From assembly GCA_900314535.1 (NCBI GenBank), contig OMVT01000002.1:1-64000 (forward strand): 64,000 nucleotides of DNA, given 5' to 3'. The notes below the pieces were generated by a model that was given only the letters and a program-made list of their open reading frames with translations, was not told the origin of the DNA and did no database searches. Each line of letters opens with the position of its first letter. Position 1 is the first letter of the stretch. Position numbers and translations under genes: made by a program. Positions 1-8,613 of the stretch are shown piece after piece. This stretch comes from an uncultured Olsenella sp. (GTDB lineage Bacteria > Actinomycetota > Coriobacteriia > Coriobacteriales > Atopobiaceae).

Positions 1-194
1 GCGATTTCGTGTTTGGCGATGCGATCATACCATCAGGCGTGCCTGGCGGCCAGGCCATTCGGGCCGCCTCTATCCGCACTCTGGTTGACTATTCAATTCT
101 CTTTGTTTCCTGCATCAAGGATAGGGCCGCCTGCCAGCCATGTGAAATGCCCATGCAGGAAGCTTGCTATGCTCTGGCCGCATACCAGAAGGAC

Positions 195-1361
195 CTACAG
201 GCTCTCGCGGAAGATCTCTTCGACCTCCTCTGCCGTGAGCTTGTGGTATCCCCCATCGAGGATGAAGGTGGCCTTCACGGCAGCAGGAATCAGCTCTTTG
301 GTAAGACCGAGCTCGCGTGCATGCTTCACGACGCCGATTTCATCCATCCAGGCGCTCATCGCTTCGAGTCCTGCCTCGGCTACCTCGCGCTCGCTCTTCC
401 CTTCTGCATCCACGTCCCAGACCTCGCGGGCAAAGCGTGCGAACTTCGCAACACCGTAGGGCAGGACGAGCCGGTAGTATGGAAGGCTCACGGCAGACAA
501 TGTCATTCCGTGCGTCGCGTCTGTGACGGCGCCCATAGCCTGGCCGAGCATGTGGACTTCCCAGTCCGTCGACTTTCCGCAGGCAATGAGCGTATTGAGC
601 GCCCAGGTGCAGACCCAGCTGATGTTCGAGCGTGCCTCGTAGTCCTCTGGATCCTTCACAGCAATGCGGCTTGCATGCACGAGGCTCTTCATGAGGCCTT
701 CGGCGATGTAGTCGCCCGTATTGTCATCAGTCCCCGAGAAGTACTGCTCGCAGATGTGGTTGAAGGCATCGTAGATGCCGGCACGCATCTGGTAGTCAGG
801 CACGGTGAAGGTGAGCTCGGGATTCACGATTGCAAAGCGGGGAATCACATCCACGCCGAAGACATGGCCGATCTTGAGCCCCTCTTCATGGTTCGTGATG
901 ACCGATCCTGCATTCATCTCGCTGCCGGTTCCGCTCATCGTGAGGATGTCGCCGACCGGAATGATCTTGCCGGCAGGCTCTTCCATATGGAGGTACAGGT
1001 GCTCCCAGGGATCCCCCTCAGTCCAGGCGCCCACGCTCACACCCTTCGAGAAGTCGATGACAGAGCCGCCGCCGACCGCGAGAATCAGGTCGACATCGTT
1101 CTCCCGAGCCACGGCGCATCCTTCACGGAGCTTGTCTGCGGTCGGATTGGACATGACGCCAGAGACCTCGAAGACAGTCTTGCCGGCATCATGCAGCATA
1201 TCTACGATCTTCTGGTAGAGGCCAGACCTCTTGACGGACCCTCCGCCATACGTCAAAAGGACACGAGGTCCATAGGACGCAAGCTCTTTCGGCAGTTCTT
1301 CCAAGGCATGGGGTCCGAAATGGACGCAGCAGGGGTTGTGGTAGGTGAAATCTCCAAGCAT
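195..1361 (-). CDS. Iron-containing alcohol dehydrogenase (butanol dehydrogenase/YqhD type)
   Basis: 388 aa, full length for group III metal-dependent alcohol dehydrogenases, which reduce aldehydes to alcohols with NAD(P)H in the cytoplasm. Seen: the nucleotide-binding AVGGGSVIDFSK segment near residue 95, and metal ligands in the pattern D-x3-H (YDAFNH) then H-x13-H (WEVHML...DATHG). The start is the ATG in MLGDFTYHNP, preceded by AGAAAGG at 7 nt; a longer in-frame reading to 1412 has no such site. It is divergent from a MerR-family gene, with a MerR-type promoter between them (separate entry), so induction by an aldehyde or other electrophile is likely. The true substrate cannot be read from sequence. 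Confidence 0.93.
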   Translation of the reverse strand: MLGDFTYHNPCCVHFGPHALEELPKELASYGPRVLLTYGGGSVKRSGLYQKIVDMLHDAGKTVFEVSGVMSNPTADKLREGCAVARENDVDLILAVGGGSVIDFSKGVSVGAWTEGDPWEHLYLHMEEPAGKIIPVGDILTMSGTGSEMNAGSVITNHEEGLKIGHVFGVDVIPRFAIVNPELTFTVPDYQMRAGIYDAFNHICEQYFSGTDDNTGDYIAEGLMKSLVHASRIAVKDPEDYEARSNISWVCTWALNTLIACGKSTDWEVHMLGQAMGAVTDATHGMTLSAVSLPYYRLVLPYGVAKFARFAREVWDVDAEGKSEREVAEAGLEAMSAWMDEIGVVKHARELGLTKELIPAAVKATFILDGGYHKLTAEEVEEIFRESL

Positions 1362-1415
1362 TGGCAGGCCTTTCTCGAACGGGACGGCATATCTTCCCTC
1401 TCTCCTTGCCATTCT

Positions 1416-1446
1416 GTTGTAATATCTAAACCTAACTTCAGGTCAA
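1416..1446 (-). promoter_or_regulatory. MerR-type promoter and operator for the alcohol dehydrogenase
   Basis: On the minus strand TTGACC (1446-1441) acts as -35, and TACAAC about 19 nt further on (or TTACAA at 18) as -10. The spacer region holds the dyad ACCTGAAGTTAGGT (ACCT-N6-AGGT, 1430-1443 on the plus strand ACCTAACTTCAGGT). An over-long spacer carrying a dyad is the hallmark of MerR-activated promoters. The adjacent merR-like gene is divergent, so it is the natural regulator. Confidence 0.75.
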
Positions 1447-1467
1447 GATATATTCTGGGAGATACGC

Positions 1468-2151
1468 ATGTATACGATTGGCCAGGTATCGGAGATGTTC
1501 AGCCTTCCCATCTCGACAATCCGCTACTACGACAAGATGGGACTCATCCCTGGTCTCGAGCGCACCTCAGGCATCCGCCGCTTCGACGAGGAGCAGCTCG
1601 AATCCCTCAGGGTGATCGAGTGCCTCAAGCGCTCGGGACTCGAGATCCGCGATATCAGGCAGTTCATGGAATGGTGCCAGGAAGGACCTGATACCTATCA
1701 TGACCGCCTGCATCTCTTCGAAGAGCGGCAGAAGAAGGTGGACGAGAAGATTGCCGAGCTCGAGCGCACGCGCGCAATGATCTCCTGGAAGCTCTGGTAC
1801 TACCGCACCGCAGAGCAGACAGGCAGCGAGAGCTTCATGGAAGCGGGACCGGAAGGCCTTCCAGAAGAGGGGCGGCAGCTCTGGAAGAAGGCGCATCAGG
1901 AGACAGGCGTCGAGCAGGTCGCCCAAGAAAAAGCTGAGCGATGCGATGGCAGTCAATGCTCCAGCAAAACGAACCTTCCGAAACAGATAAAGCAGACCCG
2001 CAGCAGCACATCCAATTCCGCCAGCGCGATTCCGAACGGTGAAACCAGCACCGCTCTCCGCGAAGGAGCTGAGGCCATAGCGAAAGGTGGGACCGGCAAA
2101 TCATACAAGACAGCCGAAGACATGCTTGCCGCGATACGAGCAGAGTGCTGA
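1468..2151 (+). CDS. MerR family transcriptional regulator with unusual C-terminal extension
   Basis: 227 aa. The N-terminal winged helix is clear (MYTIGQVSEMFSLPISTIRYYDKMGLI), followed by the long dimerisation helix (residues about 80-120) and the segment WKLWYYRTAEQTGS typical of the aldehyde/redox-responsive MerR group next to alcohol dehydrogenases. GGGAG lies 9 nt before the ATG. Family members of this type usually end near residue 145-150. Here about 75 more residues follow from roughly VAQEKAERCDG, polar and low in complexity (KTNLPKQIKQTRSSTSNSASA). That tail may come from stop-codon loss or a frameshift. It most likely regulates the divergent dehydrogenase and itself. Confidence 0.88.
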   Translation: MYTIGQVSEMFSLPISTIRYYDKMGLIPGLERTSGIRRFDEEQLESLRVIECLKRSGLEIRDIRQFMEWCQEGPDTYHDRLHLFEERQKKVDEKIAELERTRAMISWKLWYYRTAEQTGSESFMEAGPEGLPEEGRQLWKKAHQETGVEQVAQEKAERCDGSQCSSKTNLPKQIKQTRSSTSNSASAIPNGETSTALREGAEAIAKGGTGKSYKTAEDMLAAIRAEC

Positions 2152-2251
2152 TGGGCTATCTGCAATAGATCTAGATACTGTCCTTTATATCCCCGAGGCA
2201 AGGTATCTTTGAGGCTTTTCTTGCCTACCGAGCTTCACGTCTTCTCCTTCA

Positions 2252-2407
2252 GCGTTATATACGCCTAGTTTCATCTCTTATCATTGCATGGAAGAACCCG
2301 CAGAAGAACAATCCCAGCAGGGGTGCTATCCGCCGTTTCGAATCGATGTGTCCCATCTCTGGCAGATAATGTGTTCGAGCTGGCAAAACAGTCCGTTAAC
2401 GTACGTT
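2252..2407. promoter_or_regulatory. Candidate control region of the LysR gene: two short palindromes
   Basis: The leader before the LysR gene carries GCGTTATATACGC (2252-2264), a near-perfect dyad that could also be a -10 region, and the perfect 10-bp palindrome AACGTACGTT (2398-2407), which ends 18 nt before the start codon. LysR proteins commonly repress their own genes from such sites. The assignment rests on position and symmetry only. Confidence 0.3.
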
Positions 2408-2425
2408 TTGATATGGAGCGTTGCT

Positions 2426-3304
2426 ATGGAGATAAGGACTCTCAGATACTTCTTGGCGGTCGCCCGCGAAGAGAGCATGACAGAGGCAGCCAATGTCCTG
2501 CATGTGACACAGCCGACGCTCTCGCGCCAGATTGCGGAGCTCGAACAGGAACTGGGATGCACACTCTTCAGGCGCACGAACCGCTCGACGACGCTCACCG
2601 AAGACGGCATGAGGCTCCGCCAGCGTGCAGAGGAGATTCTGGCGCTTGTGGAGCAGACCGAGTCCGAAGTGGGTCCTGGTGCAGAGCTCCAGGGCACGGT
2701 CCGCATCGGCGCAGCAGAGACCCAGGCCATGTCTTCTGTGGTCGAGGCATTCCGCCAGCTCCAGGCACTCCACCCCAAAGTCAATCTCAACCTCTCGACC
2801 GGCAATGCCGACACGATCGAGGAGAGACTCGAGAGAGGTGTCGTGGATTTTGCTGTCGTGCTTGATCCCTTCAAGGTCGACAAGTACGACCACCTCGAGC
2901 TTCCCCAGGAGGAACGTGTCGGTCTCCTTGTCCGTCCTGACCACCCGCTGGCACGAAAAGCCAGCGTCCATCCGGAAGACCTCGAAGGCCTCGACCTGAT
3001 GGTCTCCTCCCGTACGGCACACGAGACCTTCGACCTCATCTCCTGGTCTTCCGGCGTGCTCCAAGAGGGAAGCTGCCACATCGTTGCCCGCTTCGATATG
3101 ATCGGCAACGCCCTGCTGCTTGTGCGCGATGGCCTGGCTTCTGCCATCTCGATCGAAGGCGTCTGCCCTGACGACCTTGTCTTCGTGCCTCTCGAGCCGA
3201 CGCTCACAGCAGGCGCCCACCTCATCTGGAAGAAGTTCCGTCTCCTCTCGAAGACAGGAGAGGCCTTCATCAGCGAGATGCGCCACGTCGTAGCCGAGTG
3301 CTGA
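2426..3304 (+). CDS. LysR family transcriptional regulator
   Basis: 292 aa, the usual LysR length. The HTH is in MEIRTLRYFLAVAREESMTEAANVLHVTQPTLSRQIAELEQELGCTLFRR, followed by a periplasmic-binding-protein-like effector domain (residues about 90-290, GTVRIGAAETQAMSS...VDFAVVLDP). The ATG at 2426 has GGAG 7 nt upstream; an upstream extension to 2288 is open but lacks LysR-like sequence. The nearest downstream gene, a carboxymuconolactone decarboxylase-cupin, is convergent; LysR genes of this type often sit beside such enzymes, so it may be the target. Effector unknown. Confidence 0.93.
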   Translation: MEIRTLRYFLAVAREESMTEAANVLHVTQPTLSRQIAELEQELGCTLFRRTNRSTTLTEDGMRLRQRAEEILALVEQTESEVGPGAELQGTVRIGAAETQAMSSVVEAFRQLQALHPKVNLNLSTGNADTIEERLERGVVDFAVVLDPFKVDKYDHLELPQEERVGLLVRPDHPLARKASVHPEDLEGLDLMVSSRTAHETFDLISWSSGVLQEGSCHIVARFDMIGNALLLVRDGLASAISIEGVCPDDLVFVPLEPTLTAGAHLIWKKFRLLSKTGEAFISEMRHVVAEC

Positions 3305-3737
3305 AGAGGTTCCTTTCCTTGTGCAGTTCAGACAGGATTGCAGAGTCTCAGAACGTGGCACTGTCATCCGGCTGCCGAGCAGGAGCCTGGCAGGCGCGAA
3401 GCAGCGGATTCTGCCATTTAGTCCACGCGTCGCAGGCACGCTCCTCCAAGATCTGGCTGGCTGCAAGACGACTGTCAGTGCTTGGTTGTGCCGCCATGTC
3501 CCGGACGCGGCTTCTTTGGCTTTGCGGCAGCTGCAGCTGGTGGCAAAAGCACCTCATGCATGCTGCCAGCATCTGATAGCACGGAGCAGGAGAGCCCGAC
3601 AGCTCTTCCCGTCTTTGCCTTCGTGCAGAGGAACAGGCAGCCTTACCTCTGCCCGTTCCGTGCATGCAGAGCCTGCCCGCTACCGGATAAGCCACACAGC
3701 AGACTCCGGATGCCGAGATGTTCCAGCTATGGGAAGA
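3305..3737. other. Gene-free interval, nothing recognised
   Basis: About 430 bases between two convergent genes. Frames are open here only because of high GC; none has a ribosome-binding site or a familiar motif. I see no tRNA, structured RNA or repeat, apart from the hairpin at the right edge that is listed separately. Confidence 0.5.
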
Positions 3738-3766
3738 GGGCCTGGAGCCATGGTGCCTCCAGGCCC
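3738..3766 (-). terminator. Hairpin after the decarboxylase-cupin gene
   Basis: Perfect 10-bp stem GGGCCTGGAG / CTCCAGGCCC with a 9-nt loop, 17 nt beyond the stop codon at 3783 on the minus strand. The uridine tract is poor (TCTTCCC), so it is terminator-like rather than a textbook terminator. Confidence 0.6.
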
Positions 3767-3782
3767 TCCCGTCTGGCCATCT

Positions 3783-4517
3783 CTAGGCAAGTGCCAGGTA
3801 ATCCTTGTCCTCGACCGGCTCGAGCCACTCGTTCGTGGCGCCCTCTGCCGGCACGGCAAGCGCGATGTGCTGGAACCAGGAATCCTTTGTTGCGCCATGC
3901 CAGTGCTTGACCTCGGGTGCAATGCTCACGACATCGCCCGGCGTAAGCTTCTGGACCGGCTTGCCCCACTCCTGGTACCAGCCCTCGCCTGCGATGCAGA
4001 TGAGGACCTGGCCGCCCTTGTGATGCACGTGCCAGTTGTTGCGGCAGCCCGGCTCGAAGGTCACGTTGCAGGCACCGAGCTGCGGGTCTCCGAGCGATGC
4101 CAGATAGCTGTTGCCGATGAAGTACTTCGCATAGGCCGTATTCGACTCTCCCACCGGAAAGTCCTCGGAAAGGCCTTCAGGAGAGGTCACGGCGCCTTCC
4201 TCGTCCTCGGTCCAGACCTGCTTCGCGAGGTTGAAGACAGCCCAGCCCTTCGGCCAGCCGGCATACATCGTGACATGGGTAATGAGGGCTGCGATCTCGG
4301 CACGCGTCACGCCGTGCTTCTTCGCGTTCTGGAGATGGTAGAGAAGCGAGGAATCCGTGATGCCCTGTGCCATGAGGGTCGTGACTGTGAGCATGCACTT
4401 CGTCTTCGTGGAGAGCGCCTCCTGGTCCCACACCTCTCCGAAGAGGATATCGTCGTTCAGATGGGCGAACTCCGGTGCGAAGGTTCCGAGCTGATCGCGT
4501 CCTGCTGTCTGCTTCAT
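3783..4517 (-). CDS. Carboxymuconolactone decarboxylase family protein fused to a cupin
   Basis: 244 aa, two domains. The N-terminal CMD/AhpD-like part (residues about 20-110) contains KTKCMLTVTTLMAQG and ITHVTMYAGWPK. The C-terminal cupin (about 140-235) carries the metal-binding pattern in NNWHVHHKGGQVLIC and the second motif KHWHGA. The ATG at 4517 has AAAGGG at 6 nt. CMD-cupin fusions of this kind are common in anaerobes and are usually annotated by domain only; the reaction is unknown. It lies 38 nt after a small gene on the same strand, probably one transcript. A LysR gene converges on it. Confidence 0.9.
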   Translation of the reverse strand: MKQTAGRDQLGTFAPEFAHLNDDILFGEVWDQEALSTKTKCMLTVTTLMAQGITDSSLLYHLQNAKKHGVTRAEIAALITHVTMYAGWPKGWAVFNLAKQVWTEDEEGAVTSPEGLSEDFPVGESNTAYAKYFIGNSYLASLGDPQLGACNVTFEPGCRNNWHVHHKGGQVLICIAGEGWYQEWGKPVQKLTPGDVVSIAPEVKHWHGATKDSWFQHIALAVPAEGATNEWLEPVEDKDYLALA

Positions 4518-4555
4518 TGCAATCCCTTTCCTCATCCTGCTCTGCGCAGGAAGCC

Positions 4556-4765
4556 TCATGCGTTCTCCGACTTCTTGAGCATGTAGATCAGATAGTCGAG
4601 ATGTTCGAGCTTCTCCTGCTCTGCGTGAAGGCTCTCGAGCCTTCTGTTCCGGCAGCGGCTCAGAAATGCGACCTGGGCAGCCGTGCCAGAAAGGCCTGCG
4701 AAAGCCTCGACGTCCGCTTCGGTGAGCCCAGCATCTTCAGGCCTGACTGCGCTGTATGCATCCAT
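4556..4765 (-). CDS. Small hypothetical protein upstream of the decarboxylase-cupin
   Basis: 69 aa, predicted helical, with a charged second half (SRCRNRRLESLHAEQEKLEHLDYLIYMLKK) that could form a coiled coil. AAGGGA lies 6 nt before the ATG, and the gene is 38 nt from the next start in the same direction, so it is likely the first gene of a two-gene unit. I do not recognise the family. No membrane segment or metal motif is visible. Confidence 0.6.
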   Translation of the reverse strand: MDAYSAVRPEDAGLTEADVEAFAGLSGTAAQVAFLSRCRNRRLESLHAEQEKLEHLDYLIYMLKKSENA

Positions 4766-4875
4766 TGCCGTCCCTTCCTCTCTCTTGCCGCTTACAGCAT
4801 AGGATTGGACAAGCGCAATGTGAATTGCCTATCATGCTGACTCTGCAATAGTAGATATGCATAGCAAGAGAGGCA

Positions 4876-5454
4876 TCAAGAAAGAGCCTTGCGCACCTCA
4901 TCCTGGAGCGCCGGCACAACCTCCGACTCGAACCAGGGGTTCTTCTTCATCCAGATCTGGTTTCTGGGAGACGGATGGACAAGAGGGAAGGCTCCTGGCA
5001 GATAGTCCTCATATCCCCGCACGATATCGGTGAGCTTCACCTTCTGCGGCAGCTCCAGATAGTGGTGCACGGCATAGGTCCCCACAAGCACGAGGAGCTT
5101 CACGTCGGGCATCTGAGAGAGCAGAAGCGGGTGCCACTTCTCGGCAAATCCTGCACGTGGCGGCAGGTCTCCTGACTTCCCCTTGCCCGGGAAATAGAAG
5201 TCCATAGGAAGGATTGCGACCTGGGCAGGGTCGTAAAAGACGGAAGGCTCCATCCCGAGCCAGGACCTCAGGCGCTCGCCGCTCTTGTCGTTCCAGGGGA
5301 TATGCGTCTCCTCTGCGATGCGCCCCGGTGCTTGGCCGACGATCACGACACGGGAGGTAGCAGAGGCCGTGTAGAGCGGATCTATCCCCCGCTCTGCATA
5401 GGACACGTTCTGCTCATCCTGCCTGATTGCCTCATAGATCTCTGCGAAGTCCAT
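4876..5454 (-). CDS. Uracil-DNA glycosylase family protein
   Basis: 192 aa single-domain protein of the UDG fold. Motif 1 is GQAPG at residues 40-44, followed by NDKSGERLRSWLGM. Motif 2 is HPSPRN at 160-165. Between them is the hydrophobic strand KLLVLVGTYAVHHYL. The N-terminal cysteine cluster of iron-sulfur family 4 enzymes is absent, so this belongs to the compact group without a cluster. The expected role is removal of uracil or related deaminated bases from DNA. The start has AGAGGG at 5 nt; the in-frame extension to 5730 runs antisense to hcp and is rejected. Confidence 0.85.
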   Translation of the reverse strand: MDFAEIYEAIRQDEQNVSYAERGIDPLYTASATSRVVIVGQAPGRIAEETHIPWNDKSGERLRSWLGMEPSVFYDPAQVAILPMDFYFPGKGKSGDLPPRAGFAEKWHPLLLSQMPDVKLLVLVGTYAVHHYLELPQKVKLTDIVRGYEDYLPGAFPLVHPSPRNQIWMKKNPWFESEVVPALQDEVRKALS

Positions 5455-5473
5455 ATGCACCCTCTTCCCTGCG

Positions 5474-5508
5474 AAAAACGGGCTCCCGGCACGCTGCCGG
5501 AAGCCCGT
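5474..5508 (-). terminator. Rho-independent terminator of hcp
   Basis: Read on the minus strand, an ACGGGCT...AGCCCGT stem with inner CGGCA/TGCCG pairs is followed directly by TTTTTCG. It starts 22 nt beyond the hcp stop codon and ends before the glycosylase gene. Confidence 0.8.
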
Positions 5509-5530
5509 CTGAGACCCAGTCTTTGAGATC

Positions 5531-7165
5531 CTAGCCGATGAGGAGCTTGAGGTCGTCGTCGACCGTCGTGATGCCGGCGATGCCGAAGTTGTCCACGAGG
5601 ACCTTTGCGACGTTCGGCGAGAGGAATGCCGGAAGCGTGGGGCCGAGGTGGATGTTCTTGACGCCGAGGGAGAGCAGGGCAAGAAGGACGATGACGGCCT
5701 TCTGCTCATACCAGGCGATGTTGAAGGCAAGCGGCAGGTCGTTGATATCGTCGAGGCCGAAGATCTCCTTGAGCTTCAAGGCGATGAGAGCAAGCGAGTA
5801 GGAATCGTTGCACTGGCCAGCGTCGAGCACGCGGGGGATGCCATCGATATCGCCGAGGTTGAGCTTGTTGTAGCGGTACTTCGCGCAGCCTGCCGTGAGG
5901 ATGACAACGTCCTTCGGGAGCTTCTCTGCGAACTCCGTGTAGTAGCTCCTCGTCTTCTGGCGGCCGTCGCAGCCTGCCATGACAACGAACTTGCGGATGG
6001 CACCAGACTTGACAGCAGCGACAACCTTGTCGGCAAGCGCGAAGACCTGCTCATGGGCGAAGCCGCCGACGATTGTGCCATGCTCGATCTCAGTCGGTGC
6101 CGGCAGTGTCTTTGCCTGCTCGATTATCGGCGTGAAGTCCTTGTAGCCGTTCTCGTCTGCCTCGATGTGGCCGCATCCCGGATAGCCTGCAGCACCCGTC
6201 GTCCACATGCGGTCCTTGTAGCTGGCCTTCGGCGGCACGATGCAGTTCGTGGTCATGAGGATGGCGCCATTGAACTTCTCGAACTCGGTCGTCTGCTGCC
6301 ACCAGGCGTTGCCGTAGTTGCCAGCGAAGTGAGGATACTTCTTGAAGGCAGGATAATAGTGGGCAGGAAGCATCTCGGAGTGCGTGTAGACATCGACGCC
6401 GGTGCCTGCGGTCTGCTCGAGGAGCATCTCGAGGTCCTTGAGGTCATGGCCGGAGATCAGGATGGCGGGGTTCTTGCGGACGCCGATCTCGACCTCGGTC
6501 ACCTCCGGGTTGCCATACGTCTCGGTATTGGCGGAATCGAGCAGTGCCATGCCCTTGACGCCGAAGGAGCCGGTCTCGAGCGTCAGCGCCACGAGATCGT
6601 CGACCGTGAGGCTGTCGTCCGTGACCTTGGCAAGCGCCTGCTGGATGAAAGCGTCGATCTCGTCTGCATCGCGGCCGAGGACATTGGCATGCTTCGAGTA
6701 GGCAGCGAGGCCCTTGAGGCCGTAGGTGATGAGCTCGCGGAGGGAGCGGACATCCTCATCCTCGGTGGCAAGGACGCCGACCGTGCGTGCCTTCTCCTCG
6801 AAGGAATCGCGCGTGCCCTCCCAGAGCGCTGCCTCAGGCAGGCCCTCGGTGGAGGAAAGCTCGGCGAGAAGCTGCTTCTTTGCGACGAGGGTGTCCTCGA
6901 TGCGCTTGATGATGGCTTCCTTATCGAAGTTGGCGTTCGTGATCGTGGTAAAGAGGTTCGTCGTCACGAGGTGGTTCGTGTCCTTCGTGACCTCCTTGCC
7001 CTCGGCACGGAGTGCCGAAGCAACCTGGGAGATGCCCTTCGTCACGTAGATGAGCAGGTCCTGCATTGCTGCCACATCAGGGGTCTTGCCGCAGACGCCC
7101 GAACGCGTGCAGCCCTTGCAGCCGGCAGTCTCCTGGCACTGGAAGCAGAACATCGGCGTATCCAT
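5531..7165 (-). CDS. hcp: Hybrid cluster protein (hydroxylamine reductase)
   Basis: 544 aa. Hcp reduces hydroxylamine in vitro and acts as a nitric oxide reductase/S-nitrosylase in nitrosative stress; it is cytoplasmic. The N-terminus [15 protein letters not shown]...GVCGK carries the cysteines of the proximal iron-sulfur cluster in the spacing found in strict anaerobes. Ligands of the hybrid cluster are visible further on ([54 protein letters not shown]). AAGGA lies 8 nt before the ATG. A Crp/Fnr regulator gene is divergent, the arrangement known for HcpR-type control. Confidence 0.96.
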   Translation of the reverse strand: MDTPMFCFQCQETAGCKGCTRSGVCGKTPDVAAMQDLLIYVTKGISQVASALRAEGKEVTKDTNHLVTTNLFTTITNANFDKEAIIKRIEDTLVAKKQLLAELSSTEGLPEAALWEGTRDSFEEKARTVGVLATEDEDVRSLRELITYGLKGLAAYSKHANVLGRDADEIDAFIQQALAKVTDDSLTVDDLVALTLETGSFGVKGMALLDSANTETYGNPEVTEVEIGVRKNPAILISGHDLKDLEMLLEQTAGTGVDVYTHSEMLPAHYYPAFKKYPHFAGNYGNAWWQQTTEFEKFNGAILMTTNCIVPPKASYKDRMWTTGAAGYPGCGHIEADENGYKDFTPIIEQAKTLPAPTEIEHGTIVGGFAHEQVFALADKVVAAVKSGAIRKFVVMAGCDGRQKTRSYYTEFAEKLPKDVVILTAGCAKYRYNKLNLGDIDGIPRVLDAGQCNDSYSLALIALKLKEIFGLDDINDLPLAFNIAWYEQKAVIVLLALLSLGVKNIHLGPTLPAFLSPNVAKVLVDNFGIAGITTVDDDLKLLIG

Positions 7166-7330
7166 GCTATTTGTCCTTTCTTTCACTGCAGGCATCCGTA
7201 CCTGCAGGCCTCTCCATCCACCGAATATGTTTCCTATCCGGTATCATTTCCTCTTCATTGTTGGCTGCATCTCTGCTAGAGTACGTTGCCAGGACCACAT
7301 TTTGAGAAAATTGCGGCAAAGGGGGATGCA

Positions 7331-8002
7331 ATGGACATGGCTGCCCTCTCAGATATCCCGCTCTTCAGGGGCATCAGCGCCCAAGCGCTCGAAGAGATGG
7401 CAGAAGCGCTCCGGATGCATGAGGAGCGCTACGGGAAAGACGAGCTTATCCTGCGTGCCGGCACGCTCACGCAGTCTTTGGGCATCGTGCTCGCAGGCTC
7501 TGTGACGATCGAGAGCAACGATGCCTGGGGCACCCGCACGATTCTCGGCTTTGCTGGCAAAGGCGAGGCCTTCGCAGAGACCTATGCGCTCCTGCCGAAG
7601 GAGCCGCTGCTCGTCGATGTGCGCTCACATGAGTCCTGCCGCATCCTCTTCATCAGGATCTCGTTTCTTGCGCACTATGCAGAAGCGCAGAAGCTCTGGG
7701 CCACGCAGCTCTCCCAGAACCTCCTCATGAACGCTGCCAAGAAGAACCTCATGCTCTCGCGCAGGAGCTTCCTCATCGCCTCGAAGAGCGTCCGCGAGAA
7801 GGTCATGGCCTATCTCAATGCGGAGTCCATCAAGCACAAGGCCAACACGTTCGAGATTCCCTTCAACCGCCAGCAGCTTGCCGACTACCTGAACGTCGAG
7901 CGCACAGCGCTCTCGAAGGAGCTCAGCCGGATGCAGGCAGATGGCTACATCAGCTATCGGAAGAACCGCTTCACGATCCTGTCAAAGCCGTCCGTCCGCT
8001 AG
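7331..8002 (+). CDS. Crp/Fnr family regulator, probable regulator of hcp
   Basis: 223 aa. N-terminal cyclic-nucleotide-binding-like sensor (residues 1-130, LAGSVTIESND, GKGEAFAETYALL), dimer helix, and C-terminal winged helix (FNRQQLADYLNVERTALSKELSRMQADGYI). Only one cysteine occurs in the sensor part, so it cannot bind an FNR-type cluster; HcpR-type heme-based NO sensing is a reasonable guess. GGGGG lies 5 nt before the ATG. Head-to-head with hcp, sharing a 165-bp control region. A truncated, frameshifted copy of the DNA-binding half follows immediately downstream. Confidence 0.9.
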   Translation: MDMAALSDIPLFRGISAQALEEMAEALRMHEERYGKDELILRAGTLTQSLGIVLAGSVTIESNDAWGTRTILGFAGKGEAFAETYALLPKEPLLVDVRSHESCRILFIRISFLAHYAEAQKLWATQLSQNLLMNAAKKNLMLSRRSFLIASKSVREKVMAYLNAESIKHKANTFEIPFNRQQLADYLNVERTALSKELSRMQADGYISYRKNRFTILSKPSVR

Positions 8003-8089
8003 GGCCATCCCTCCTGCTCTCATGCCATTCCCCATCCCTCCCTCTCATACCTTGGGATGAAGCAGCCGATCTCTCCCCGCCATGCTTCT

Positions 8090-8428
8090 GGCCATGAGAC
8101 AACGTACTGGCCGCTCCAAAAAGGTGGACAGCACAGCTTGCCGGACGGCTTCTTGTCAATGCAGCCCAGAAGAACCTGGCTCTCCCGGAGGAGCTTCTTC
8201 ATTGCCCCGAAGAGCATCCGGCAGCGCGTGATGGCATACCTCAATGCCGAAGCCATCCAGCACCGGAGCCGTACCTTCGACATCCCGTTCAGCCGCCAGC
8301 AGCTCGCTGACTACCTCAATGTGGAAAGGACCGCCCTTTCCAAGGAGCTCGGCAAGATGCAGAAGGAAGGCTACATCGCCTTCCGCAAGAGCCATTTCAC
8401 ACTACTTGCGGACACCAAGGACAGATAA
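8090..8428 (+). pseudogene. Decayed partial copy of the upstream Crp/Fnr regulator
   Basis: From about 8188 the plus-strand reading LSRRSFFIAPKSIRQRV...FSRQQLADYLNVERTALSKEL...GYIAFRK closely matches the DNA-binding half of the intact neighbour. The sequence just before it continues the match only in another frame (AQLAGRLLVNAAQKNLA against TQLSQNLLMNAAKKNLM). A 2-nt loss near 8180-8190 therefore breaks the gene, and the sensor domain is missing. An ATG at 8057 could start a 123-aa reading, but it has no ribosome-binding site and its first 40 residues match nothing. Best explained as a tandem duplication now degrading. Confidence 0.82.
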
Positions 8429-8613
8429 GGCAATGTGCTGGCAGCATGGCATGTGCCCGCTGTCAGCACATCTCCATGTTCTCAAGGCTTTCCGCACCGC
8501 CGCTGCGAAAGATGCGGCATGCAGACAGGGCGGAGCCGCTCATGCGGTTCCGCCCTGGAATACGAAGATCTATACGGATGTCCTGAAGGCTGCGCCAGCA
8601 TCCTGCAGTCAGG

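Noticed and set aside
2284-2425. Earlier start for the LysR protein at 2288
   Set aside because: The extra 46 residues are not LysR-like and the ATG at 2426 has a good ribosome-binding site.
5648-7279. Long open frame on the plus strand antisense to hcp
   Set aside because: Arg/Leu/Asp-rich translation without family motifs and no ribosome-binding site; it mirrors the third-position GC bias of hcp, which has every expected motif.
8057-8428. 123-aa plus-strand gene downstream of the Crp regulator
   Set aside because: Its first 40 residues match nothing and there is no ribosome-binding site; the rest is a frameshifted copy of the regulator, so it is listed as a pseudogene.
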